In this document: piece by piece, positions 6,216 to 13,206 of the stretch
Layout of the letters: each line of letters begins with the position of its first letter
Position numbering within the stretch: position 1 is the stretch's first letter
Assembly: GCA_900547125.1 (NCBI GenBank)
Contig: URFU01000054.1
Span: forward strand, 1-13,793
Origin: an uncultured Collinsella sp.
GTDB taxonomy: Bacteria > Actinomycetota > Coriobacteriia > Coriobacteriales > Coriobacteriaceae
DNA: 13,793 bases
Direction: 5' to 3'
Notes under the pieces: model-generated
Told to the model about the DNA's origin: nothing
What the model saw: only the letters and a program-made list of their open reading frames with translations
Database searches by the model: none
Position numbers and translations under genes: made by a program

Positions 6216-7178
6216 ATGTCCAAACCCTACGGTAAGCCCGATCGTATTGTCGTCGCCCTTGGCGGCAACGCCCTCGGCAACAACCCCGTCGAGCAGATCG
6301 AGGCCGTGAGCAACACCGCTCATGCTCTTCTCGGCCTGATTGAGCAGGGTAACGAGATCATCATCACCCACGGCAACGGCCCGCAGGTCGGCATGATCCA
6401 GAACGCCTTCGCCGCTGCCCACGACGCCATCGGCACCCCCGAGATGCCGCTGCCCGAGTGCGGCGCCATGTCCCAGGGCTACATTGGTTATCACCTGCAG
6501 CAGGGCATCGGCCGCGAGATGCACAAGCGCTATAAGCGTTGGCACGCCGCCACCGTCGTCACCCAGATCGAGTGCGACCCGGATGATCCCGCGTTCAAGA
6601 ACCCGACCAAGCCGATTGGCCCCTTCTATACCGAGGAGCAGGCCAAGGAGTTCATGGCCGAGGATCCCTCCAAGGTCTTCGTCGAGGATTCCGGCCGCGG
6701 CTGGCGTCGCGTCGTCGCTTCCCCCGATCCCAAGAAGATTGTCGAGGCCGACTCCATCCTCAACCTGCTCGACAACGAGTTCATCGTCATCGCCTGCGGT
6801 GGCGGCGGCATCCCCGTCGTCCGCGACTACGAGAACAAGGGCTGCTACAAGGGCGTCCCCGCCGTCATCGACAAGGACCTGGGCGGCGAGCTGCTGGCCG
6901 AGGACTGCGACGCCGACGTCCTGTTCCTGCTGACCGCCGTTGAGCATGTCGCCATCAACTTTGGCAAGCCCAACCAGGAGGAGCTCGAGGACCTCACCGC
7001 CGACGAGGCCGAGCGCCTGGCCGACGAGGGTCAGTTCGGCAAGGGTTCCATGGAGCCCAAGGTCCGCGCTGCCATCAAGTTCGCCCGTTCTCGCAAGGGC
7101 CGCACCTGCATCATCGGCGCACTGGACAAGGCCGCCGAGACCATGGCCGGCCTCTCCGGTACGCGCATCCACGAGTAG
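6216..7178 (+). CDS. arcC: Carbamate kinase
   Basis: Transfers the phosphate of carbamoyl phosphate to ADP, giving ATP, CO2 and NH3, and so yields the energy of the ADI pathway; 320 aa, usual length. Family motifs: VALGGNALG at 13-21, THGNGPQVG near residue 50, a central IACGGGGIPVV, YKGVPAVIDKDLGG, and FGKGSMEPKVRAA near the C-terminus. The start has GGAG shortly upstream and only 10 bp separate it from arcB, so translation is probably coupled. Its synonymous sites are much richer in C (GCC, GTC, CTC, ATC) than those of arcA, arcB and the antiporter, more like the permease and amidohydrolase further right. Together with the repeat behind it, this raises the possibility of a separate origin or gene conversion. 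Confidence 0.97.
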   Translation: MSKPYGKPDRIVVALGGNALGNNPVEQIEAVSNTAHALLGLIEQGNEIIITHGNGPQVGMIQNAFAAAHDAIGTPEMPLPECGAMSQGYIGYHLQQGIGREMHKRYKRWHAATVVTQIECDPDDPAFKNPTKPIGPFYTEEQAKEFMAEDPSKVFVEDSGRGWRRVVASPDPKKIVEADSILNLLDNEFIVIACGGGGIPVVRDYENKGCYKGVPAVIDKDLGGELLAEDCDADVLFLLTAVEHVAINFGKPNQEELEDLTADEAERLADEGQFGKGSMEPKVRAAIKFARSRKGRTCIIGALDKAAETMAGLSGTRIHE

Positions 7179-7200
7179 TCTCTACTCTGTTGCCTCTCTC

Positions 7201-7224
7201 GTGGGCGCCAGGCAAGGCGCCCAC
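7201..7224 (+). other. Perfect 9-bp hairpin after arcC
   Basis: GTGGGCGCC, loop AGGCAA, GGCGCCCAC form a perfect stem 22 bp after the arcC stop. No T-run follows directly, so it may stabilise the 3' end of the message or assist the true terminator 20 bp further on. In the left repeat copy only its bases from CGCC onward are visible, because the window begins there. Confidence 0.75.
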
Positions 7225-7282
7225 AAACTAGCCTCTCTTCATGAGCCCCGCGGTCCGCTCCGACTGCGGGGCTTTTGCTATT
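7206..7282. repeat. 77-bp perfect direct repeat, right copy
   Basis: Identical base for base to 1-77. It starts within the hairpin after arcC and ends at CTATT, beyond the terminator. Downstream sequence diverges at once (CACCTAG on the left, GAGGTGG on the right). Perfect identity over this length in noncoding DNA suggests recent duplication, recombination or continuing conversion between copies. Confidence 0.95.
7244..7279 (+). terminator. Intrinsic terminator of the arcABC operon
   Basis: The 12-bp stem AGCCCCGCGGTC/GACTGCGGGGCT contains one G-U pair, has a 6-nt loop, and is followed by TTTTGCTATT. It lies 65 bp after the arcC stop codon and is correctly oriented to end the ADI operon before the convergent peptidase gene. 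Confidence 0.88.
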
Positions 7283-7325
7283 GAGGTGGCTGTTCATGAG
7301 AAGCATTGCAGACCGCGGAAACCCA

Positions 7326-7444
7326 GCACTTGGGGACGTTCCTTTCTGCCGGCATCTTGGGACAGTTCTTTTCGACAGTGCGAGCGGTCGTCTGCAAAGG
7401 CCGTCCCCAGTGGCCAGTCATTTAAGTCTGTCCCCAATGACTAG
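7326..7444. repeat. BIME/MITE-like GGGGAC palindromic element
   Basis: Two half-units in one orientation, ACTTGGGGACGTTCCTT (about 7328-7344) and CTTGGGACAGTTCTTTT (7356-7372), face two in the opposite orientation, CCGTCCCCAGTG (7401-7412) and GTCTGTCCCCAATGACT (7426-7442). The last part is an inverted near-copy of 81-113. The arrangement resembles composite REP-like elements or small non-autonomous mobile elements. The right end overlaps the stop codon of the peptidase gene, so the element supplies its TAG. No transposase is in the window. Confidence 0.65.
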
Positions 7445-8445
7445 TAGTAGGCCCACATGGCTTCGATTTCATTGAGGACTTCTACGACGCCCCAGCGGCG
7501 GGCGCTGCGGCTTTGCGAGTTGGGGTCGTAGACACCGATCTGGTCGGCGTCGTCAATCCCGTAGAGCACGATGTAATGACCAACGTTGGTAAACGTGCCG
7601 GGGCGCACGGCGGCGATTACGGGAGCACCCGAGCGCAAGGCCTGGGCCATCGAGTCTCGATCGTTGTAGAGCTGCGTCCCGTTAAGCCCCAGCTGCCATG
7701 CACCGCTCGTCATAAACGACCACTCGGTGGCACCGGTGGGCGCATAGTTGCCCGCCTCGGAAAGAGCGCACATATCGACCGGCGTCATATCGGTGTGGCC
7801 GGTCTTATAAATGTAGACCATGGTAAGACAGGTGGGGCCGCAGGCGTTTTGACGGATGGTACCGCCGGCGTAGGGCAGCTCCGACCATGCCGGATCTATC
7901 TGATAGATATGGGGCATGGTGCCGGCACTCCACTGCGAACGCGGGGTCGAAAAAGCAAACGAGTAGCCGAGTGCGACCGGGGCTTTGAGGAGCTTTTCCT
8001 CGGCGGTGGGCTCTAGACCGGCAGAGCCATGCGAGGCACACGACCCCAGATACACAAAGGCCAGACATGCCATGATGGAGCACAGGGCAAGACGGAGACG
8101 ATGAATCTGCGGATTGGCGGCCCTGACACGTCCCATCGGCCGTGGCCGCTTTGCGCCGCATCCACCGCGGGGCTTCGAAAAGAAACGGCTGATGTGATCG
8201 TCAGACTTTCGCCGATCGTTTTTCTGCCGCCGAGGCACTTCGGCCCGGCGTTGACGGGTGCCCGAGCACGGGCGATCCGCCTGACGCGTGCCGGCATTCT
8301 GCGGCATAGACGACGAGGGACGATCCTGCGGACGCTGCGGGTTCTGTGGCCCGTCGTTGTCAGAAACACTCCTGGATGCTGGCGTGGTACGCCCGGCAAG
8401 GCGAACGTTTCGCTGCCGTTCGCCGTCGTTGTATTCGTATGCCAT
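7441..8445 (-). CDS. Membrane- or lipid-anchored C39-like cysteine peptidase
   Basis: Protein of 334 aa. Residues 1 to about 110 are low-complexity, rich in Arg, Pro, Ser, Gln and Asp, and look disordered. A hydrophobic segment follows (about 117-136, LALCSIMACLAFVYLGSC), ending in a lipobox-like LGSC. The C-terminal half is a C39_2/bacteriocin-peptidase-like domain: QNACGPTC with Cys202, VGHYIVLYGID with His290, VYDPNS with Asp307. It is probably an extracytoplasmic peptidase or amide hydrolase on the cell envelope; the substrate is unknown. The ATG at 8445 has GAGGTGG 5 bp upstream; a GTG nine bases earlier is less likely. An internal ATG at residue 104 would give a classical lipoprotein signal peptide but lacks a good ribosome binding site. 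It is convergent with arcC and divergent from the permease; no functional link to either is evident. Confidence 0.82.
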   Translation of the reverse strand: MAYEYNDGERQRNVRLAGRTTPASRSVSDNDGPQNPQRPQDRPSSSMPQNAGTRQADRPCSGTRQRRAEVPRRQKNDRRKSDDHISRFFSKPRGGCGAKRPRPMGRVRAANPQIHRLRLALCSIMACLAFVYLGSCASHGSAGLEPTAEEKLLKAPVALGYSFAFSTPRSQWSAGTMPHIYQIDPAWSELPYAGGTIRQNACGPTCLTMVYIYKTGHTDMTPVDMCALSEAGNYAPTGATEWSFMTSGAWQLGLNGTQLYNDRDSMAQALRSGAPVIAAVRPGTFTNVGHYIVLYGIDDADQIGVYDPNSQSRSARRWGVVEVLNEIEAMWAYY

Positions 8446-8803
8446 TTGTACCACCTCGTCTCATATATAACCCGTCCATCCTACAAAATAGACGTGCAGC
8501 AAATGAGCACGTGCGACAAAAGTTCGATAAACGGCACGAACAGGGTGGGCTTGGCGTCATAAAGCGACACCTTCCGCGAGCAATCGAATCGCGCCATCAA
8601 AACGGGCGCTCGCACCGAGTGGCGCCCCTCGCCGTTCGTCCCAAAAACGGTGCCGCTCGTTCTGTAGTTCTGCCATCGGTCGAGTCACAAGCGGCGTTGC
8701 TGTGCCAAGGCCGTATCTTAAAGCCACGAAATAAAAGCGCGCGGCAAAACGGACCGCGCAAGGGGTGACGTCAAGGGGCGTCAAATAGGAAAGGAGGGGA
8801 ACA
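8446..8803. other. Divergent intergenic region between peptidase and permease genes
   Basis: About 358 bp without a convincing gene. It contains a 6-bp-arm dyad ACGTGC...GCACGT (8492-8512), a GGGCGC/GCGCCC hairpin (8604-8627), a GCGCGG/CCGCGC hairpin (about 8740-8760), and just before the permease ribosome binding site a direct repeat AGGGG-TGA-CGTCAA / AGGGG-CGTCAA with a TGACGTCA palindrome (8761-8784). No strong -35/-10 pair is visible on either strand. A TATATAT tract at 8462-8468 could be a -10 box for the peptidase. No tRNA or known riboswitch was recognised. Confidence 0.5.
8761..8784. promoter_or_regulatory. Candidate operator or leader motif before the permease gene
   Basis: AGGGG, the palindrome TGACGTCA, then a second AGGGG followed by CGTCAA. 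The doubled AGGGG...CGTCAA pattern lies immediately upstream of the AAAGGAGG ribosome binding site of the permease. Its position would suit a repressor or leader element. Chance similarity is possible with so few bases. Confidence 0.3.
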
Positions 8804-10255
8804 ATGGCGGACAAGAACGCAGAAGTTGCAGTTGAGGATAACGGCGGCATGAAGAAAACGCTTTCGCTCTGGAACTTCTTCACCATCGGTTTCGGTGCCA
8901 TCATCGGTACCGGTTGGGTTCTGCAGGTCGGCGACTGGATGGTCGTGGGCGGCGGTCCCGTTCCCGCTATGATCGCATTCCTCTTGGGTGCAATCTTCCT
9001 CGTGCCCGTCGGAGCTGTTTTCGGTGAGCTCACGGCTGCTATCCCAATCTCGGGCGGCATCGTCGAGTATGTCGATCGTAGCTTTGGCCGTACGCTGAGC
9101 TACATCACCGGTTGGCTCCTGGCCCTGGGCAACGGCATCCTGTGCCCGTGGGAGGCCATTGCCATCTCGACCCTCGTGTCCGAGATGTTCGGTAGCCTGC
9201 CCGGTCTTGAGTGGCTGCGCGCCGTCAAGCTCTACACCATCCTGGGCGCCGACGTTTACCTGTTCCCGACGCTGATCGCGCTCGGCTTTGCAGCCTACGT
9301 CATCTTCCTCAATTTCCGCGGTGCCAGCTCGGCCGCCAAGCTCCAAGCCTTCCTGACCAAGGCCCTGCTCTGCGGCATGCTGCTCGCCATGGGCGTCTCG
9401 CTGTTCACCGGCTCGCCGGACAACGCCATGCCCGTGTTCTCCCAGGTCGCCGGTGCTGGCGGCGGCAAGGCCGCCACCGAGGGCACTAGCCTGTTCGCCG
9501 GTATCGTGTCGGTCCTGGTTCTGACCCCGTTCTTCTACGCTGGTTTCGACACCATTCCCCAGCAGGCTGAGGAAGCAGCCGAGGGCCTTAACTGGAACAA
9601 GTTCGGCAAGATCATCTCCCTGGCCCTGCTGGCCGCCGGCGGCTTCTACATGGTCTGCATCTACTCGTTCGGCACCATCCTCGACTGGCATGAGTTTGTT
9701 AAGAGCCCGGTTCCCGCGCTTGCCTGCCTCAAGGGCATCAACATGCTCCTGTACCTGGCCATGCTCGTCATCGCCACGCTTGGACCCATGGGTCCGATGA
9801 ACTCCTTCTACGGCGCCACGAGCCGCATCATGCTCGCCATGGGCCGCAAGGGCCAGCTGCCCGAGAAGTTCGCCGAGGTCGACCCCAAGTCCGGCGCTCC
9901 CAAGCTCGCCTGCGTCGTTCTGGGCGTCATCACCGTCATCGGTCCGTTCCTGGGCAAGAACATGCTCATTCCTCTGACCAACGTGTCGGCTCTCGCCTTC
10001 ATCTTCTCCTGCGGCATGGTCGCCCTCGCCTGCCTGCGCATGCGCTTCACCGAGCCCGACCTGCCTCGTCCCTACGAGGTACCCGGCGGCAAGTTTGGCA
10101 TCGGCCTCGCTATCGCTGCCTGCGCCATCATCATCGGCCTGCTCGTGATTCCGTTCTCTCCCGCCTCCCTCAACATGGTGGAGTGGAGCATCGTGATCGG
10201 CTGGTTGGCTATTGGCCTGGCCCTCATGGCTTTCACCAATTCCCGCAAAAAGTAA
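8804..10255 (+). CDS. APC-superfamily amino acid permease
   Basis: Integral membrane transporter of 483 aa with about 12 hydrophobic segments. The N-terminal part matches the amino acid permease signature: SLWNFFTIGFGAIIGTGW (about residues 22-39, helix 1 with the unwound GxG substrate site) and ELTAAIPISGGIVEYVDRSFG (helix 2). After helix 8 come NSFYGATSRIMLAMGRKGQLP and LPRPYEVPGG, both common in the superfamily. The start has a strong AAAGGAGGGG ribosome binding site. The following amidohydrolase gene is 132 bp downstream in the same direction without a T-run terminator, so the permease probably imports a substrate or exports a product of that enzyme. The actual substrate cannot be read from the sequence. 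It does not look like classical arginine/ornithine ArcD by context, as the ADI operon has its own transporter. Confidence 0.9.
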   Translation: MADKNAEVAVEDNGGMKKTLSLWNFFTIGFGAIIGTGWVLQVGDWMVVGGGPVPAMIAFLLGAIFLVPVGAVFGELTAAIPISGGIVEYVDRSFGRTLSYITGWLLALGNGILCPWEAIAISTLVSEMFGSLPGLEWLRAVKLYTILGADVYLFPTLIALGFAAYVIFLNFRGASSAAKLQAFLTKALLCGMLLAMGVSLFTGSPDNAMPVFSQVAGAGGGKAATEGTSLFAGIVSVLVLTPFFYAGFDTIPQQAEEAAEGLNWNKFGKIISLALLAAGGFYMVCIYSFGTILDWHEFVKSPVPALACLKGINMLLYLAMLVIATLGPMGPMNSFYGATSRIMLAMGRKGQLPEKFAEVDPKSGAPKLACVVLGVITVIGPFLGKNMLIPLTNVSALAFIFSCGMVALACLRMRFTEPDLPRPYEVPGGKFGIGLAIAACAIIIGLLVIPFSPASLNMVEWSIVIGWLAIGLALMAFTNSRKK

Positions 10256-10261
10256 CGCCTA

Positions 10262-10313
10262 GCCGGGGCGGATCGGGTGCGCGGGGCCCTCTCTCCCGCG
10301 CACCGAACCCGGC
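10262..10313 (+). other. Strong two-tier hairpin between permease and amidohydrolase
   Basis: An inner stem GGTGCGCGGG/CCCGCGCACC (10 bp, 9-nt loop) lies inside an outer stem GCCGGG/CCCGGC. The structure starts 6 bp after the permease stop and has no T-run behind it. A second, smaller hairpin GAGGCC/GGCCTC follows at 10333-10356. These probably modulate read-through or protect the permease message; an RNA leader role for the downstream gene cannot be excluded. Confidence 0.65.
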
Positions 10314-10387
10314 ACCACTTGGGTAGCTTTGTGAGGCCTTAACCCAACACGGCCTCGCCCACATATATGGATCCATAAGGAGGAACC

Positions 10388-11665
10388 ATGTCCACTAAGT
10401 ATGCAATCGTTGGCGGCAAGCTCATCGACGGTACCGGTGCCGAGCCGGTCGAGAACTCCCTCGTTCTCGTCGACGACAACGGCAAGATCGAGTACGCTGG
10501 CACTATGCAGGACCTTCCCGAAGGCGTTGAGGTTATCGACGCCGCCGGCAAGACCGTCCTTCCCGGCCTGATCGACACCCACCTGCACTTCTCGGGCAAC
10601 CTGACCGACGATGATACCGATTGGGTCATGCAGCCGCTCCTCGAGAAGCAGGCCGTCGCCGTCAAGCAGGCCTACGACTGCCTCACCCACGGCCTCACCA
10701 CCGTCTGCGAGATCGGCCGCTTTGGTATCCAGATTCGTGACTGCATCGACAAGGGCGTCTTTAAGGGCCCGCGCGTTCTGGCTACCGGCCTCGGCTTCTG
10801 TCGCGTTGCCGGCCACGGTGACTCCCACCACTGCACCCAGGAGCTCAACAAGGAATCCCATCCTTGGGGTGACCAGGTCGACGGTCCTTGGGATCTGCGC
10901 AAGGCCGTCCGTCGTCGCCTGCGCGAGAACCCCGATGCCATCAAGATCTGGGCTACCGGTGGCGGCATCTGGCGCTGGGACTCCGGTCGCGACCAGCACT
11001 ATTGCTCCGAGGAGATCCAGGCCGTGGTCGAAGAGGCAAAGATGGTCGGCATCCCCGTGTGGAGCCACTGCTACAACAACCACGCCGCTGCCTATGATTC
11101 CGTTCGCTTTGGCTGCGAGCAACTGATTCACGGTTTCGATATCGATGAGCGCACCATGGACCTCATGGCCGAGCAGGGCACCTTCTTCACCCCGACGATC
11201 GCCTTCCTGCCCACCTGGTACGCCACCTATCCGCCCGTCTACGTCCCCGAGCTGCACGACAAGTACGAGGGCACCCTGGTCGAGAAGGAGCTGCAGCGCA
11301 ACTACGACTGCCTGCGCGAGGCCAAGAAGCGCGGCGTCGTCATGACGATCGGCTCCGACTCCTTCTCCTTCGTCACCCCGTACGGCACCTGCTCCATCGA
11401 GGAGATGTACGAGTTCGTCGACAAGATCGGCTTCACCCCGGTCGAGACCATCACCTGCGCCACCCTCAACGGTGCCAAGATGTGCCACATCGAGGGCGAG
11501 ACCGGTTCTATCGAGGCCGGCAAGTGCGCCGACCTGCTGGTCGTCAACGGTGACGTCGCTGCCGATATCCACGTGCTCAACACCGACAACATGGACGTCA
11601 TCATGAAGGACGGCTGGATCGTCGAGGCTGGCACCTTTGGCGAGGCCAACAAATACAGCGCCTAA
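10388..11665 (+). CDS. Binuclear-metal amidohydrolase (imidazolonepropionase/prolidase-like)
   Basis: Cytoplasmic hydrolase of 425 aa in the amidohydrolase superfamily. A beta-sandwich N-terminal part runs to about residue 55; the TIM-barrel starts at PGLIDTHLHF with His65 and His67. The remaining metal ligands are visible: Lys186 in AIKIWATGGG (carboxylated lysine position), His227 in VWSHCYNN, His248 in LIHGFD and Asp324 in TIGSDSF, a type-I binuclear set. The clade resembles proteins annotated as Xaa-Pro dipeptidases or imidazolonepropionases. Some related enzymes are known to cleave dipeptides ending in Arg, Lys or Pro, so a dipeptide or N-acyl amino acid substrate is possible but unproven. 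An insertion with HGDSHH and HPWGDQ (143-163) may shape the pocket. The ribosome binding site AAGGAGGA sets the start. Probable operon with the upstream permease. Confidence 0.9.
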   Translation: MSTKYAIVGGKLIDGTGAEPVENSLVLVDDNGKIEYAGTMQDLPEGVEVIDAAGKTVLPGLIDTHLHFSGNLTDDDTDWVMQPLLEKQAVAVKQAYDCLTHGLTTVCEIGRFGIQIRDCIDKGVFKGPRVLATGLGFCRVAGHGDSHHCTQELNKESHPWGDQVDGPWDLRKAVRRRLRENPDAIKIWATGGGIWRWDSGRDQHYCSEEIQAVVEEAKMVGIPVWSHCYNNHAAAYDSVRFGCEQLIHGFDIDERTMDLMAEQGTFFTPTIAFLPTWYATYPPVYVPELHDKYEGTLVEKELQRNYDCLREAKKRGVVMTIGSDSFSFVTPYGTCSIEEMYEFVDKIGFTPVETITCATLNGAKMCHIEGETGSIEAGKCADLLVVNGDVAADIHVLNTDNMDVIMKDGWIVEAGTFGEANKYSA

Positions 11666-11706
11666 GATACCGTTTGTCGATGGCTGGATGTAAAACACAG
11701 TTTTTG

Positions 11707-11721
11707 ATTGCATAATGCAAT
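11707..11721. promoter_or_regulatory. Perfect 15-bp palindrome
   Basis: ATTGCAT-A-ATGCAAT is a perfect dyad just before the terminator of the amidohydrolase gene and about 60 bp ahead of the histidine kinase start. The inner CATAAT also resembles a -10 box, but no -35 hexamer is found at a proper distance. Candidate operator for the kinase-regulator operon; function unproven. Confidence 0.35.
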
Positions 11722-11723
11722 GG

Positions 11724-11750
11724 AGAGGGTCGCTTGCGGCCCTCTTTATT
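11724..11750 (+). terminator. Intrinsic terminator after the amidohydrolase gene
   Basis: AGAGGGTCG pairs with CGGCCCTCT, including one G-U pair, giving a 9-bp stem with a 4-nt loop, followed by TTTATT. It lies about 60 bp after the amidohydrolase stop and ends the permease-amidohydrolase unit. Its presence argues against the upstream in-frame ATGs at 11708 and 11720 as starts of the kinase. Confidence 0.8.
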
Positions 11751-11782
11751 GCTATGGGTGCTACGGACAAAAGGGGATGACG

Positions 11783-13168
11783 GTGGATTTAAACAGGCTG
11801 ATTCTGGGCAAGAGCTACAACTCTACCAAGGTCTTTCGCACGGCACAGCACGTGGTCCAGGCCATCCTGCTCGGTGTTGTCGTTCCGGCGCTTATCCTGC
11901 TGCTTATCTGGGATTTAACCGATAATCCCAATCCCGTTCCGGGCGTTGTCGTTATTGCCGGCCTGGTCATGCTGTGCTTCTTTTTCTCGTATGTCTTTGT
12001 GGTCCCCGACGACCTCACATCGAGCGCAACCGACCGTACGCTCGCCATCGCATCAAAAATATTCGCCTACACGTCGCGCGGCCTTACGCCCGAAGCGGCC
12101 CTGGGCGCCTCTAAAATCATCCTGTCCGAGACCATCGCCTCTGCCATCTGCTTTACCGACGGCAAGCAGGTGTTGGCAAGCTGGGGCGAGGATTCGACAA
12201 GGTGTCCCGCCGGCACCCCGGTCGTGCTCAAGACCACGCTCAGTGTGATTGAGACGGGCGAGCAGAGCGTGTTTTCGCGCGACACCTCCAATGAGACGGG
12301 CGGTTATTTTCCCCGCCTGCGCGCCGGCATTGTCGCGCCGCTTACCGTGCGCGGGCATTGCGTGGGCACACTCGAGCTGTACTATCCCCGCCTGAGCAGC
12401 ATCGATATGCGCCAGACGGCCCTTGCCTCGGGTTTTGCCGACCTAATTTCCACGCAGCTCGCCAGCTTTGAGCTCGAGCGCCAGGACGAGCTCACAGCCC
12501 GCGTTGAGCTTCGCGCCCTGCAGTCGCAGGTCGACCCGCATTTTCTGTTCAATACCATTAGCACGATCGTGTCGCTCGTTCGAACCGAGCCCGACAAGGC
12601 GCGATCGTTACTCATCGATTTTTCCAATTATTACCGTCAGACGCTTTCTGACTCCGATACGCTCACCACGCTCGAGCACGAGGTGGAGCAGGGCACTCGT
12701 TATATCAATCTTATGCAGGCCCGGTATGGCGACGGCCGTCTGCGCGTTTCGGTCGACATCGACTTTGAGGTGCGCGACAGCCTAGTACCGCCGTTTATCT
12801 TGCAGCCGCTGCTCGAAAACTGCATCAAGCATGCGCAGCGCGAGATCGAGCCGCTTTCTATTCGTGTTAGGGCTTTTGAGACCGATGACGGCTTGGAGAT
12901 CATCGTCGAAGATGACGGCATCGGGATGAGCGAAGAAGTCTGCGCGCATCTGTTTGAGCAGCATCGCCGAGAGGAGCCCGAGAGCATTACCGCCGACGGC
13001 TCCGTCAAGCGAGGTTGCGGCCTGGCGCTCTTCAACGTGCTTCAGCGCATCCATTTCTTTTACGGAGAAGATTCTGGCATGCGCGTGAAGTCCCAGGAGG
13101 GCGTGGGAACGCAGGTCATCGTTGAGTTGAACGGCGAGCCGCATGAGCCGGCGCCGCTAACGGTGTAG
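11783..13168 (+). CDS. LytS-type sensor histidine kinase
   Basis: Membrane sensor kinase, 461 aa from the chosen GTG. Two membrane helices (about residues 24-45 and 53-74) are followed by a GAF-like sensor region (about 80-225). The His_kinase domain has ALQSQVDPHFLFNT with phosphoacceptor His253 and PFILQPLLENCIKHAQ. The HATPase lobe carries EDDGIGM and GCGLALFNVLQRI. Only two helices are present, unlike the longer 5-helix LytS/BtsS sensor, so the signal may be read through the GAF part or a partner. AAAAGGGG (11769-11776) abuts an ATG at 11777 and is 6 bp from the GTG at 11783; I chose the GTG. Longer starts run through the preceding terminator. The response regulator gene follows after 38 bp, so the two form an operon and signalling pair. 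Confidence 0.9.
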   Translation: MDLNRLILGKSYNSTKVFRTAQHVVQAILLGVVVPALILLLIWDLTDNPNPVPGVVVIAGLVMLCFFFSYVFVVPDDLTSSATDRTLAIASKIFAYTSRGLTPEAALGASKIILSETIASAICFTDGKQVLASWGEDSTRCPAGTPVVLKTTLSVIETGEQSVFSRDTSNETGGYFPRLRAGIVAPLTVRGHCVGTLELYYPRLSSIDMRQTALASGFADLISTQLASFELERQDELTARVELRALQSQVDPHFLFNTISTIVSLVRTEPDKARSLLIDFSNYYRQTLSDSDTLTTLEHEVEQGTRYINLMQARYGDGRLRVSVDIDFEVRDSLVPPFILQPLLENCIKHAQREIEPLSIRVRAFETDDGLEIIVEDDGIGMSEEVCAHLFEQHRREEPESITADGSVKRGCGLALFNVLQRIHFFYGEDSGMRVKSQEGVGTQVIVELNGEPHEPAPLTV

Positions 13169-13206
13169 CACGCGGTTGGATTGAGAGAAAAAGAGGGGAA
13201 GCGCAT

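Noticed and set aside
6174..7172. Long reading frame antisense to arcC, and similar long frames antisense to the antiporter, arcA and the amidohydrolase
   Set aside because: They mirror C-rich wobble usage of well-supported genes, have low-complexity composition and no ribosome binding sites.
8029..8562. Rightward frames overlapping the peptidase N-terminus
   Set aside because: Arg-rich shadow translation of the low-complexity region on the other strand. The peptidase frame has a strong ribosome binding site and a recognisable catalytic domain.
8446..8803. tRNA, riboswitch or CRISPR in the divergent gap
   Set aside because: No cloverleaf, no known aptamer core and no regularly spaced repeats could be found by eye.
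11708..11782. Longer start of the histidine kinase
   Set aside because: The extension would be translated from the intrinsic terminator hairpin at 11724-11750, and its Cys-rich sequence is not kinase-like.
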